Source of the DNA: Rhodamnia argentea
Taxonomy: Eukaryota > Streptophyta > Magnoliopsida > Myrtales > Myrtaceae
Direction: 5' to 3'
NCBI RefSeq assembly: GCF_020921035.1
Contig: NC_063156.1
Span: forward strand, 11,544,501-11,608,500
DNA: 64,000 bases
Shown here: one piece after another, positions 49,118-59,412 of the stretch
Numbering within the stretch: position 1 is the first letter of the stretch
Layout: every line of letters starts with the position of its first letter
Notes under the pieces: generated by a model
Databases searched by the model: none
What the model saw: only the letters and a program-made list of their open reading frames with translations
What the model was told of the DNA's origin: nothing
Made by a program: the position numbers and the translations under genes

Positions 49118-51966
49118 TGTGACGCCCTGGAAATTAGACCCTCTTTGCAGAGACCAAGTTCAATAAAAAAAAGGATCATTATTGGATTTTAATCGGTACA
49201 AAATGTGGATCGTAAGGACGAAAGTGACGATTATTTGGACAATTTCCGAGTTATCGTTCGGTTTAGATTAGGTTCCAATAATCTTAGTCGTCATGAATTA
49301 GGATCGAAATCTTCGCGCCCGAGCCTATTTCCGGACCGAGCCTAACCCGCGAAATCAGAATTTTATTCTCAGTCCGTTAAGCCAAAATTCCACTTAGTCT
49401 CGATTTATCGAATGACCGTTTTGCCCTTTCTTCTTTATGTACAAAATGCCAAAATATTCAAATCCAAGATGGGCCCCACTTGTCCCCTCATCCCTTCAAT
49501 CTTCCACCGACTCATCCCATCACCTTTTCCCCCCCCTCTTTCACGTCACTTCCCTTTTCTCTTTCTCTCTCTCTCTTTTTCCCCTCCCCCACGTGCTATT
49601 TTCCCTCTCCCTTTCTCCCTCTCTTTCTTTTCTCTCCTGCTGCGATCAGACCCCCCTCCCCCACATTATTATCTCTTCTTCTTCTTCTTCTTCTTCTTCT
49701 TCTGGTCTCCCTGTGCGACGCCCCCCTCTCCATCAAATCTGCTGCTGCACCACCGACTGCAGCTCCCACCGCTGCTCCACCTCGCCCCGGCCACCACCCG
49801 AGAGCCGCCTCTACGAGCCGCCGAGCTACTCCAGCTCAGACCCGTCAACTCCTCCACCTCACCCGGCCGGATCTCGTCGCCTTGTAGCCCCGACCACCAG
49901 ATCCGAGCCCGAGCTCCAGCCGCCACCGCCGCCATCACCTCGCCGGTAACCACCCGAACCAGACGCCTCAGCCGCCGAAACCCTAGATCCGGCCGCTGCC
50001 CAGTCGCGTCGCCACCGGAAATCGGCGACCCGAAACCGGACGCCCGAGACCCACCAGATTTAGGTGTTCCGACCGCCGAAATCGAAGCCCCGCCGTCGTC
50101 CCGAGAGCGTATAGTCGGATTTCCGTTCGGTGAACAGTGCGGGGGGGGGTGAATAGTGTTCAGCGAACAGTACGTATGAACAGTACCGGTGAATAGTGTT
50201 CGGTGAACAGTACCGCGTGAATAGTACCTTGCCGGCCGTGAATAGTAACCGGCGTGAACAGTGCCGCCGGCCGATCGTGAACAGTAATTCCGGCGGTGAA
50301 CAGTATTTTTCGGCATCCGCCTCGAAGTTCGTGCCCGACCCGACATCAACCGCCGTTGTTGTGAGTCGACCTCTAAATCCCGATTAGGGTGCTAATTGCG
50401 CTCAGTTAGTGTAATTAGTGGTAATTAATTGTTGCAATTAGAGTAATTAGCCTAATTGGATGTTTAGGTAGCCTAATCGTGGTCGATTAAATAGAGACTG
50501 GGTTTAAGTTAAATGACCACGATTAATTAAGTCGGTTTGCTAGTTAGGAGGTCTGCGGCTATTTGGTAGTAGATCAGAGTGATTGTTTGGGCGGTGATTG
50601 CCGGTGTGTGATCGCGAACGAGCGATAGGACAGAGCCGAGTGGACGCTCGATTGGTGGTTGGCTTGGAATTTCGATAGTCGAATTATAAATTTGGATTGA
50701 CTTTCATCATAAGATTATTGAAAGATATTGGCCGATTGTCCCGATTGCGTGTCTGGATGCTTGGTTTTGGTGTGTTGGATGTTTTGAACGAAAATTGTGG
50801 GTGTCGGTCCCATGTTGTCGGATGCAAAGTCTGGTGGACAATTTGTGCATCCATGCGAACCGAGCAAAAGCAAACCGCATATTTTTAGCATGAAAACGGC
50901 ATGGTGCCAAGTCTTTGATCATGAATGTATGAGCATCCGGCTAAGTCTAAAGATAAGAATTTGACTGATTGTTGTCGAATGCGATTGAGTGGTCACTTAA
51001 TGGTTGTTCCTGACAAGTTCGTACCGTGCTAGTCGTGCGGAACCACACGACTTGTCGAAGCCACGTCAATTCGCGCCCGTGCCGGTCGTACGGATCACGC
51101 GAATTGTCGGATGCCGGTCGCGACTTGTGACGGACCGAAGCTCCTTTGTGGAATGCCTGTTTGCTATGTCGTGCCGGTTGCACTGGATACATAGCTTTCG
51201 ATCGCCGTCACCGGAAGTAAGGGACGATACACGGTCCCGCCAATAGACACTCCCGGTCGTAGTGTTGGGGCCACACCGGTCGTGTGTGCCGACCACGCCG
51301 GTCGCGTGGGTCACCGATTAATAAATGGACTTCGTGTGGTGTCCTATGCATGCAAGTGATGTGATGCCTTGCCATGCCAATGAATTGGATTGGTTGATTT
51401 GAGTGTTAAGTCGTCTGCATTGCATTATGCGTGGCTTTTGAATGGTAAGCTTGCATGTGGCTGAGATATCTGCTATGAGATGTTGTGGTTGTTTTATTAG
51501 GACGTACGAGCGAATCAACGCCCTAGCCGGGCTTAGGCGTTGACTCACCGAGATTTATTTCTCACCCCGTCGTGGGCTAACATTTTCGGGTCCTGAGTGA
51601 TGGAACCCCATGGATGCCGGGATTCGGTTGCTGGATTAGTCTTTTGAAGTAGATGAAGGTTTAACCTTAGTATCTTTGTTTTGAGATCCTCGAGAGCCGC
51701 CCCGAAGTGTGGGGTTGTATGTGACTACTGTAGCTCAGTAGGGTTAAGGTTCATCTACTTTTGAGTAATGAACGAAGAAGTCTTTTGAATGAACGACTGT
51801 TAAGCTTTCCTAATATACTATCTACGATATTTGTAATTATTTGGGAGTGTAGCACGTTTCGCTTGCGTTTTAAGTACGTAGGTCGATAGCCCGCCCGGGA
51901 CACTATCATCTATGACCTGTGGCGAGTTGGTAGGGATGTCGCGAGCTCGAGAGTCGGGGCGTGACA
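49118..51966 (+). mobile_element. Solo LTR of a Ty3/gypsy element (2849 bp)
   Basis: It begins TGTGACGCCC and ends GGGGCGTGACA, with a perfect 5 bp duplication CATAT at 49113-49117 and 51967-51971. It shares the stretch CTCACCCCGTCGTGGG with the LTRs of the element at 8111-18692 (in reverse there), so it belongs to a related but distinct family. No internal region remains, the usual result of LTR-LTR recombination. Frames such as 49412-50152 are proline/serine-rich LTR sequence, not genes. Confidence 0.92.
50129..50304 (+). repeat. Cluster of GTGAA(C/T)AGT motifs
   Basis: About eleven copies or close variants of GTGAACAGT/GTGAATAGT occur in ~176 bp at irregular spacing, inside the solo LTR. 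Confidence 0.8.
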
Positions 51967-52987
51967 CATATATTCGATTAAACTCAGATGAAAGAGTGGT
52001 ATTCTTTCTCGATTCGAAGCTCAAATCTAAGCCTGGGTCATGCACGGCCTAGAGGGAGAACGCATTTACTCCACGCTTCAATCCCACAACACTCACGTCA
52101 CGATGTTTCTCTCGCTCTCTCTCGCTCCTCGTGCACTCTCAGCCACCGAAGCAAGTCCATCTCCACCGGCCACCGAAGCAAGTCCATCTCCACCGGCGCT
52201 GCACATCCGCCGCCGGGAGTCCTCTGCATGGCTGCCTCATCCCTCGCCGAGGGCCACCACCCTCCACGAAAAAAGGAAGCAAAAAGTCCACGTGGAGATG
52301 AATAAATAAAACAGGGGAAAAGGGGGGTTGAGGTAGTGCTGACAAAAGGGGAATCGGGGAGAAGCAAAACGCCAGAATTGAGTTACGTAAGTTGTTGAGA
52401 CGGAACCCAGACAAAGGCGCTCTCTCTCTGTGTAGCTGAGGTTGGCTCACACGCGTGGGGGGTGATAACAATGTAACGTACAGTAGTAACAACACGCGGG
52501 CGGGCGGTGGTGGGGTGGGCAACAGTGGCAGCGGCAGCAGCAGGAGGTTGGCAGTGGCAGTGGCAGTGGCAGGAGGGCGGCAGCGGGCGGTCGGTGGTGG
52601 CAGCGGAGAAGGGTGGGAGGTGTTAATATGGGTTGGGCCGGATATGGATTGAGTCGGATACGGGTTATTGAATTTTCATTACATAAATATTGGTCAAAAT
52701 TGGTTAAATGGATCAATATGGATTGGATCATATTCGACCCGACCCAAATCCATCCTAACTCATTTGACGCCTCTAGTTTTGAACCGTGACCTCCTTCCTC
52801 GAGAAGTTGGTATGCGCGTGTTCTCAGGGCGATTTTAGTTCACTGGATTTTAGTTCTCAGGGCGATTTACCGAATTGGAAGTTTCGAAACCTCGTGTTAT
52901 GAAAAACAATAATGGATGAAGAGCATCGGTTTTGATCAGCCTGTGCGGGAGTTGGGCATTTGGGAGTCTCGGAGAAGGAAATTCATA

Positions 52988-53102
52988 TCAAAGAAGGCGG
53001 GACCAGGAAGCAGATTCTCAGGATGGGGAACTTCGCGGCTGACTCCTTATCCAGGCGACCATGTACACGGTGCTCGCACACAACTGTTTGGTGTTTTCCA
53101 TG
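52988..53102. repeat. Terminal marker of duplication copy 2
   Basis: It matches 37340-37452. On the minus strand both copies preserve a similar short frame starting GKHQTV, hinting at an old gene fragment that was not identified. Confidence 0.65.
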
Positions 53103-53504
53103 CTGTCATATGAGCGAATGACGGACAGTGTTTCGTTCATGCGTTCTCGGAATGCAGTCTGTTGCAGCGGAGCCAGACAAATGAAGGGCAGTGCTCATCT
53201 CGATTCGAGCAATGAAGACAGGAAAATGCATCTTGAGCCCCCTTTTCTTGTGGTGATCTAGCATTGAATTCCCCCCTATGAACATTACTTGGATGGAGAA
53301 TTGGCTGCTAAATTCCGTACGCTCCTGGCATATCTAATAGAACTCAATTCAAATATTTTTTAACTTTCTTTTATGCTTCCTGCAAGCGTAGGTTGTCTCC
53401 TTGCTGATGAGACAGTGTCCTAAAGTAAATGGTGAGGCGATTGAAGTACGGTCTGCCTTCTTGTCCCTCCCAACGTCACTCTTGTTTTCGATCATCGAGA
53501 CGTC

Positions 53505-54560
53505 GAGATGGCATTGTGTTCAGGGATTTGACAGTAGATGGAGAAGTCCTGAAGAAGATCATTACAGAGGGAGAGGGCTGGACTACTCCTCAGGATGCTG
53601 ATGAAGTTTTAGATAATTGCTTCTACTGGTTAGTGTTTTACACATTCGGCCAACTGCCCTTTGTTTGGAAACAGGAAAAGTTGTCCGGTGTACACACTCG
53701 ACCACACGAGTTCGAGCGCTCCTGTTTAGTCATTGTGCTGAAGTATTCTTTCCTCCAGTGGCGTATATTGGTAAATTTGAAGAAGGAAGCATTTTTAAGA
53801 AGAAGGGGTCGACCGAGGAGTTTTTAACGCATGTAGCTGTTGAAGGTACTATGCATTCATCGGCACTCCCGGATAGCAATGTCCAACTTCGTCGGACGAG
53901 TAGAAGCTGATTATATGAGTGCTTTTGCCTGCTCAGGACAAGTCGATGAGGGCCTAGACAGAGCAATCCTGAGCACGAAGAAAGGAGAAACAAGTCCTTG
54001 TGACTATCCAAGGGAACCAACTCCGTCCTCCGTCTGGATGATTGCGGTCTTGGAGAATTCACTGTTGAGTTATGAAGTCGAATTGATAGATTGTACCAAG
54101 GTCATTTTCGTGTTCTTTTCCACTTGATCTGATAACGTTGAAGAATGTCGTTACATGTACGATCAAGTGCCCTTCTTTACAGGACAAATCGTTTCGAAAG
54201 ATGAACACTCAGTGAAAAGTTAGACGCATGTGGAAGCATGAAGGAAGACAGGAATTCTCGTTTCAAGACGGGAAGTTCTAGTGTGCATCCAAGAAATGCT
54301 AGAAGGTGACTCCTGAAAAATGCCATCACACAAAATGCTTTTTGGCCGAGTGATGTGTTTCACCAGATAATATGATAAGAAAGTGACCAGATTGGATTAT
54401 GTTCTTCGTTCCATTAGATCTGAAAGTTCATGTTTTCCTTAATCACGTTTCTCATGCGTATGATGAATCGCAGAGATGTGGAACTCGTGTTCAAGGAGCA
54501 AAACGACAAGCGAAAGGAACATAACGTATATCGGGCAGGGATATGTCGGACAATACTTCA
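53505..54560 (+). pseudogene. FKBP-type peptidyl-prolyl isomerase pseudogene (ROF1/FKBP62-like)
   Basis: Scattered pieces in ROF1/FKBP62 order are readable across frames. 53510-53613 gives LKKIITEGEGWTTPQDADEV (start of an FKBP domain). 53755-53850 gives VAYIGKFEEGSIFKKKG (core of the next FKBP domain). 53944-54100 gives DEGLDRAI ... LLSYEVELIDCTK (its end). Near 54182-54300 is a DKSF.KMNTQ piece leading into the TPR domain, and 54467-54545 gives RDVELVFKEQNDKRKEHN (C-terminal TPR end). Most of one FKBP domain and the TPR repeats are missing, with frameshifts and stops between pieces. Intact relatives are multi-FKBP, TPR and calmodulin-binding HSP90 co-chaperones of ~550-600 residues. The remnant starts just beyond the end of the duplicated block. 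Confidence 0.72.
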
Positions 54561-56500
54561 AGGATACTGCAAATCTTCCCATCAAACCTGTTCTCCTCTG
54601 TACAATTTGGACTGCATTATGTAGCCTGTGAACTGCATTCCTGCGTTTTAATATGAGCACATGCTTATTCTTTATCATTGTACCATAAAAGATTTGAGGG
54701 ACAATGAACAGATTACATGTTTCATCCTAGCAGTTTGCCTACTCTCCTGAGTATGTGACATAGTTCCTCGACTTCAAATTGGCTGATGGTGTTGAATTTT
54801 CGGTTTGGCAGACGGCCTTCCTCCCTACGGATCAAATTGTTTCTTCGCAAGTTAAGCAAGATGGGAGAGTCAGGATGGTCTCATTGTCAGACAGCAACAA
54901 AGACAGCATGGGAAAGGTGTTTAGCAACTCTTTGCCAATAGGCTAAGACAAGATTGACGGAAACCGGTTTAGCTCGCTTGGCTCAGAAATTACGGCCTTG
55001 ATGACTCGTTGCAAGATTCAATCTTCGACAACAAACATCTAATTAATATGTTTTGACACCTAGTCTTGTCCTAAAAACCAGTCGAGAGACAACTATATAC
55101 GGCTCTTATGTTTGAGTTCAGAAATATCAGTCTTGTGGAGCTTAAGTGTCGCCGGTGCAGACTCTTGAAATTTCTGCAGATCGAGAAAGAAAATTGAGAA
55201 GGCACTTTTGATGAGTAAATTTGTATCTGGTGTCCATCATGAGCTATATAAGCAGCATTTCATGGCTACACCAACCTAGGATGCTTCATGAACAAACAAC
55301 TCCGATCAAACAGTCAGAGCTAATATACGCGACATGCCGAGAGGTAATAAACACGGATTTGCGCGCATGAAGAATCAAGCAATAGTTGCACTGGAACTTT
55401 GGTTTTAAAATTGATGAGGTCCGGCTATGGGACTTCGCCATCTGCATAAGTGTTCCTTCAATTCTTAGTGCATTGACCTTGTGACTTGCTGGTTGCTTTG
55501 GGAGAGCAGGTAGAGCCAGTACTCTCCCTGTTCGCTGCCTCTTGGCTGTCAGAAAGAACGAACAGAGAGATTGCTTGCTACATACTAAGGCTAAGAAACA
55601 GCCAAACTTCTGGCGAAATCAATTGATTTGTTTCTGCTTGTCGATAACGTTCGTGCAAATTCGTCTTGGAGGCTTCGAATTTCATTTCCACTCTGACTAC
55701 ATCCCAATGTCGCTTGCTGGAATCGTCCTCAAGTCGATGGTTGAGGCCGCATTGGGCTTCACAGCGGCCTGGTGCCGGTTCCCATTTGGCCTCTGGTTCC
55801 TGTTAGCAATTGAACCGGTCTTGTTGGAGCATTTCCCTGGCTTGCGCATAAGAACTTCTGGCTAACAAGTACAGAAAACTGAGAATGGGGACCCAGATGA
55901 AGAACAAGGAAGCTACAACAACGCGTGTGAAGTAAAACTTATACCGGCAATATCCATTATGTTGCTGCAGATCCCTTCCACCATAATTTTTTTAGCAGGG
56001 GGCCTGAATTGGACAGGAAATTCATTAGACATGATCATAATCTTGCGCTTCTGATTAAGCGAAGTCGCTAAAGCACTCTTAACAGTTAACCCTGTGGCTA
56101 CAAACACGAAATATATGCCGAAAAAAGAGAAAATCTGTGATGAGTGACATTGCTCGGATTATACAAGAAGCTGGCCATCGCAGGTTGACATGTTTCTACT
56201 TCTATCTGAAGATCCAGCGTTCTATAAAGTTGGATCTAATCAAGCTTGAAGAGCTTGGATAGTTGGCCTACATTGTTACTGAGAAGAACTAGCTTGATTG
56301 CATCATGTTGCAGCAGGCACTCATCAAGTGCAAGTGCCCTTTTTTCTTTTTCTGTTTTTTCAAAAAGCTATGGAATGAAAGGTATACACTTTAACCAATT
56401 CTCCAACAAATCCATAGAGACAGTCATCATGGCCTTAAAAAATCGTCAAAGGGTTTAGGACTACATTGCCCGAATTAAAAAATTTAGGACCGACTTGGCT
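54561..56500. other. Region downstream of the FKBP remnant; no intact gene
   Basis: A stretch at about 54752-55050 reads as a partly open frame with SSQVKQDGRVRMVSLSDSN and a few stops, suggesting an old coding remnant of unknown family. The 107-codon frame at 55542-55865 has no recognisable domain. Nothing else was supported. Confidence 0.4.
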
Positions 56501-57272
56501 GTACGATAGGTTTCGAAATTTTTGGACAGTTTTCCCCTTGGTATAATATAATGTGTAACAGCACGATAATCCGTCCGATTCAAATGGCATTCAATTTCAA
56601 TATCAATGTGTAATTCACAACAGTGCACAATTTATATAGCATACAAGTTCAACCAGCCGAGCGCTTTCATCCAATCAGCGTACACCTCGGGCGTCCACGT
56701 GTCAATTCAAGCTTATCATGCGTTTTACCATCGACATGAATAGTTACAATACGCTAGAAATAATTTTTTTTTTTTGGGTCGAAGACATGCTCGATTTGGA
56801 TGCAATATTTTAAGATTTCCAATGGTACCATACTCGCAATCCGACATATCACTTCATAAATCAATTTTAACAATGCTTGCATTATCAAATATCTTTCGGA
56901 GAGAAATTTTTTTTTTTCCAAATTATTGATCGATTATAGAGACCAATAGAGTTGTTATCGGATAAAAATGATACACCACAACATATGGACAAGAATATAT
57001 TATCAGTTTTTCCTTAATAAGCAGTGTAAAAAGTTTGGCATCATTTTGTGAATTTAAAAAAACTATTATTATGAGGTTAAATCGATAATATACGCAAATA
57101 AAGAAAATTTGCAAGTAAAAGTGCCATTAAATTTATAAGGATCGTAATAATTGAATTTTCTTAGTTACCTCTCACGAGAAATTAAAAGATTAGTGTATTA
57201 GTTAATGTGAGCATAATCTTATATAATCATACTTTCTATGACAAAATGATAAATTGTAATTGACAGGTCACG

Positions 57273-57308
<36 letters not shown>

Positions 57309-58170
57309 ACTATGTAATTCTAAGCCCACCGAAACAATTACCATTTAATGATTTTCCCATTTAAAAAATTATTTTTAAGGATAAAGAAAACCAAGGCCTT
57401 TTTAGATATTCCTCAATAAACATACCTAGAGATTCAAGATATTCGATTTTAACTTAAAAATCGGATATTAAACTGAAAACCATAAAAGTATGAGATCAGT
57501 CACTTTTCCGCACGCGACAGAAAATTTGAACTTTTAATGTGTTTTTTTTTTTGTTTTTGTAAAGGTAAGATTTGTATTGACTTTAACCAAAACACAGTTT
57601 TACAAGGGTGAAACCCGACACCAACAGAAAGAACTTTCAATGTTTTGTTTGTATGATAAGGAACTGATAAAGCCCTATGAGTACTGGATTGTGTGAAGAG
57701 ACACGCATGGCCGAGATTCCTAGTTGTGAAAAATAAAAAATTGAACAATAAATAAATAAGAACAAGGAAATAGATTGGAAATCGAATTTATGTGGCTCGG
57801 TCAATGGTGTCTGCTCCACGCGCAAGAAGCGGGATTTCACTCTAAACCAAGCGACAGCGGAGATTACAACTAAATTAGAATTATTCAAGCACTCCGCGTT
57901 TCTCAACCCTTGTTAAATCCGATAAGTGACTTTTGATCCTCTTGATATCTCGCAAAATAATCTCTTAATCTTACGAAAAAATTCACAAATCTTACCACGA
58001 GACGGATTGACTTGAACACCAAAAGCTCCTGGTGAATGCAATTCACGAAGAAGACTTAACTTTTTATTCATAAAAGATTCGTGTACAACATAAAAAGCTC
58101 ATTTTCAAATCAAGAAATATATTGGGGATTTAGGAAAATTTTCAAATAAAGACTTGAAGTGTCATTATTT
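56501..58170. other. AT-rich intergenic DNA
   Basis: Low-complexity AT-rich DNA with (AT)n at about 57280-57303 and long A/T runs. No gene, tRNA or defined element was recognised. Confidence 0.5.
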
Positions 58171-58600
58171 TCTAAAATAATTATCTAAAGTAGACATTAT
58201 TTCAAAAAAAAGCATGAAGTTCCCTTTTTGCTTGAAGAAGGAACTCGACCAAGAACATTTCCGTTATTTTTTTTTCTTTTATGTATTCTTCAGTCTTTTT
58301 CTTTTCTTTTCTTTTTTTGGTGCCCCTCCTTCTGGCCAATGGCCGATCTCCAGCGATAACCAGCCCTCGCCTGGACAAGGAGAATCCGTCGAGGGCTGCT
58401 CTCATCATGCCTAGGCAAGGGTAGGAAAAAAAATAGAAAAAAGAAAGAAAGAAAAAAAGAAAAAAGAAAAAAAAAAAGCAAATGAGAAAAATGTCCTTAA
58501 TCAAGTTCTTTTTGAATAATTAGGATATTTCAGGGTCTTATTTAAAATAATCTCAATTTATGCTTTTACTTAAAAAAAATGAGAACACTCTAAATCCTCG
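58170..58600. mobile_element. Degenerate MITE-like repeat upstream of TMCO1
   Basis: AT-rich arms (AAAATAATTATCTAAAGTAG on the left; loosely inverted ATAATTAGGATATTTCAGGG on the right) surround a GC-rich core at 58318-58420 and long pyrimidine and purine runs. No target duplication was found, so the assignment is tentative. Confidence 0.35.
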
Positions 58601-58699
58601 TTCGTAATCTTGTCACCGATGTATGACGAGAGATACGGAAGAAATTAAAATTTTGGGTGTATTTTCACTGAGAGTATATGTACAATTTTGAGTCTTTGA

Positions 58700-58772
58700 C
58701 ATTCCTCCCGTCTTTCTCTCTCTCTATCTCTCTCTCTCTGACTCCGCGTCCGCCTGTCCGCCCCACCCACCC
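58700..58772 (+). promoter_or_regulatory. CT-rich leader of the TMCO1 gene
   Basis: CT-rich tracts at 58710-58740 directly precede the start codon at 58773, the usual appearance of plant core promoters and leaders. No TATA box was assigned. Confidence 0.5.
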
Positions 58773-59366
58773 ATGGCGGCGACGCCCCATTTCCTCTCCT
58801 CCTTCAAGTACGGCGACGCCCTCAACGTCGTCGGGATCTCCGTCTGCACGGCCCTGGTCTGCGAGGCCATCTCGTGGGTCCTCATCTACCGCACCGCCTC
58901 CTACAAGACCCTCCGCTCCTCCATCGACAAGGCCTCCAAGAAGCTCGAGACCATGAAGGCCACCACCGCCACCTCCGCCGCCTCCTCCGCCATCAAGAAG
59001 CCCTCCAAGTCCAAGAAGATGGACCGCGTCGAGTCCAGCCTCAAGGAGTCCTCCCGCGACCTCTCCCTCTTCAAGTTCAAGTCCGGCGCCGTCGTCGCCC
59101 TCGTCCTCGTCGTCGTCTTCGCCCTCCTCAACTCCCTCTTCGAGGGCAAGCCCGTCGCCAAGCTCCCCTTCACCCCCTTCGGCCTCGTCATGAAGATGAG
59201 CCACCGCGGCCTCCAGGGCAACGACGCCACCGATTGCTCCATGGCTTTCCTTTATTTCCTCTGCTCGATCAGCATTCGCACGAATCTGCAGAAGTTCCTA
59301 GGGTTCTCACCGCCGCGGGGCGTGAGCGGCGGGCTCTTCCCGATGCCGGATCCGAAGATGAATTGA
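58773..59366 (+). CDS. TMCO1: TMCO1 homologue (calcium load-activated calcium channel / ER translocon factor)
   Basis: A single exon encodes 197 residues, close to the usual ~190. An N-terminal helix (VVGISVCTALVCEAISWVLI) is followed by a cytosolic coiled coil rich in Lys (about 45-95), a second helix (AVVALVLVVVFALLNSLF), the hallmark AKLPFTPF, and TDCSMAFLYFLCSISIR near the third membrane segment. This arrangement is that of TMCO1 in the Oxa1/Get1/EMC3 family. Animal TMCO1 acts in the ER membrane, in ER calcium leak and in a multipass-protein translocon; the plant role is inferred. The start is the first Met, in good context after the CT tract. The first ~150 codons are extremely C/G-rich at third positions, then composition drops abruptly near 59230. 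Confidence 0.95.
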   Translation: MAATPHFLSSFKYGDALNVVGISVCTALVCEAISWVLIYRTASYKTLRSSIDKASKKLETMKATTATSAASSAIKKPSKSKKMDRVESSLKESSRDLSLFKFKSGAVVALVLVVVFALLNSLFEGKPVAKLPFTPFGLVMKMSHRGLQGNDATDCSMAFLYFLCSISIRTNLQKFLGFSPPRGVSGGLFPMPDPKMN

Positions 59367-59412
59367 TCGATCGGCTTGGTCTCCGCCTCGGTATTTCCCG
59401 CCAAACTGTTTG

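Larger units (their letters stand above)
48624..52775. mobile_element. Non-autonomous hAT element interrupted by a solo LTR
   Basis: Ends are TAGAGGTGTC and GACGCCTCTA (9 of 10 inverted matches) with a perfect 8 bp duplication GTTTTGAA at 48616-48623 and 52776-52783. Without the solo LTR it would be about 1.3 kb. The interior has GC-rich CCACCGCC/GGCAGTGG arms on the two sides and a 27 bp tandem repeat near 52143-52196. No transposase; the interior origin is unknown. Confidence 0.9.
37453..53105. repeat. Segmental duplication, copy 2
   Basis: Second copy of the 22.1-37.45 kb block. It has lost about 7 kb of the NST1-like gene and gained large transposon inserts (44.67-48.19 kb and 48.62-52.78 kb), so its overall length is similar by coincidence. 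It keeps an intact MTP gene. Confidence 0.85.

Noticed and set aside
49412..50152. 246-codon open frame and overlapping frames on both strands
   Set aside because: Pro/Ser/Leu low-complexity sequence lying wholly inside a solo LTR; no domain and several overlapping frames equally open.
52139..52522. 127-codon minus frame rich in Pro/Arg
   Set aside because: Part of the non-autonomous hAT interior, containing a 27 bp tandem repeat; no family recognised.
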